64,000 nt of DNA from an uncultured Alistipes sp. Its GTDB lineage: Bacteria; Bacteroidota; Bacteroidia; Bacteroidales; Rikenellaceae. Of this stretch, positions 63,695 to 64,000 are shown one piece after another (position 1 is the first letter of the stretch; the number at the start of each line of letters is the position of its first letter). Made by a program: the position numbers and the translations under genes. The stretch is taken from NCBI GenBank assembly GCA_947629705.1, contig CANREN010000004.1, positions 1-64,000 on the forward strand. The letters are read 5' to 3'. The notes under the pieces are model-generated. The model saw nothing but the letters and a program-made list of their open reading frames with translations. It did no database searches and was not told the DNA's origin.

Positions 63695-64000
63695 ATGCAA
63701 ACCAACGAACAACTGCTCGCAGCCATCGAAAACTATCTGGCCCAATGCGAATCGCCGGCCGAACCCGAACGGCTCTATGCTCCGATCACCTATTCGATGG
63801 CCGGCGGCGGCAAACGCCTGCGTCCGATGCTCCTGCTGCTGGCCTGCGGGCTCTACACCGACGACATCCGGCCGGCGCTGCCGGCGGCCGCTGCCGTGGA
63901 GACGTTCCATAACTTCACCCTGCTGCACGATGACATCATGGATCATGCCGCCGTGCGCCGCGGCAAGCCTTCGGTATACGCCAAATGGGGCCAAAACGCC
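63695..64000 (+). CDS. Polyprenyl synthetase, N-terminal part (runs off the window)
   Basis: The first 102 residues of a trans-isoprenyl diphosphate synthase, which condenses isopentenyl diphosphate onto allylic diphosphates to make the quinone side chain or a carrier lipid precursor. GGGKRLRPMLLLLACG binds the substrate diphosphate, and the first aspartate-rich motif DDIMD is in LLHDDIMDHAAVRRGKPSVY near residue 78. The rest, with the second DDxxD, lies beyond the window. Chain length cannot be told from this part. Confidence 0.93.
   Translation, partial: MQTNEQLLAAIENYLAQCESPAEPERLYAPITYSMAGGGKRLRPMLLLLACGLYTDDIRPALPAAAAVETFHNFTLLHDDIMDHAAVRRGKPSVYAKWGQNA

Noticed and set aside
1..64000. 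CRISPR arrays, tRNA genes, complete insertion sequences or prophage genes
   Set aside because: Intergenic regions were read for spaced direct repeats, cloverleaf-like sequences and transposase or phage motifs; none was convincing. The tandem arrays here lack unique spacers.

Overview
The window looks like chromosomal DNA from a GC-rich member of the phylum Bacteroidota, order Bacteroidales, most likely Alistipes or a close relative in the Rikenellaceae. Reasons: most promoters that can be read carry the Bacteroidota -7 box TAnnTTTG (often TATCTTTG or TACCTTTG) with a TTG about 20 bases upstream; most genes have AT-rich upstream regions without a Shine-Dalgarno sequence; and several families typical of the phylum are present (DUF4837, DUF4252, Bat aerotolerance operon, TGS-domain nucleoside kinase, class III fructose-bisphosphatase, four-helix-bundle S23-like protein). 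The genus is an inference; the phylum is well supported.

Layout. 1-1000: 3' end of a 5S rRNA gene (end of an rRNA operon) with its terminator, a small lipoprotein gene, and a promoter-driven long hairpin. 1-9.5 kb: ruvC, cls and a DUF4837 lipoprotein (minus); a NodB-type deacetylase, a CvpA-like protein, the rpsF-rpsR-rplI operon and an ABC-2 exporter (plus). 9.5-21 kb: a long minus-strand run, nucleoside kinase > NgoMIV-like restriction-modification pair > gcvP > murE > mraY > rsgA > class III aminotransferase. 21-31 kb: 5'-nucleotidase, M13 peptidase, pgk, a GH95 alpha-L-fucosidase, a broken UvrD helicase and a secreted protein of unknown function. 31-42 kb: two FKBP lipoproteins, nhaA, a ureohydrolase, pdxB, class III fbp, dprA, tatD and a type I asparaginase carrying an in-frame repeat insertion. 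42-48.7 kb: ExbB/ExbD energiser cluster, recJ, lipB, lipA. 48.7-55 kb: a rearranged Bat operon (moxR, DUF58, membrane protein, TPR, [pseudogene], two von Willebrand A proteins). 55-58 kb: an orphan small RNA, tandem repeats, then a mini sigma factor, putative anti-sigma factor, beta-barrel protein and DUF4252 protein. 58-64 kb: efp, ung, a YihY family membrane protein, a methyltransferase, a ROK sugar kinase, and the start of a polyprenyl synthetase at the edge.

How things fit together. Most genes are ordinary housekeeping functions: cell wall (murE, mraY), lipoylation and glycine cleavage (lipA, lipB, gcvP), glycolysis and gluconeogenesis (pgk, fbp, ROK kinase), DNA repair and recombination (ruvC, recJ, dprA, ung), translation (S6, S18, L9, EF-P, RsgA) and envelope energetics (ExbB/ExbD). 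The accessory signal lies in the spaces between genes. Three dispersed repeat families, several short tandem arrays and five runs of 8-9 G or C sit almost wholly in intergenic DNA; one repeat overlaps the fbp stop codon and another kind of repeat is inserted in frame in the asparaginase gene. The regions most worth following up are the two candidate structured RNAs (578-874 and 55341-55532), the Shine-Dalgarno sequences of rpsR and rplI in a phylum that normally hides its anti-Shine-Dalgarno, the sigma factor lacking region 2, and the asparaginase repeat.

No CRISPR array, tRNA gene, complete insertion sequence or prophage was recognised.
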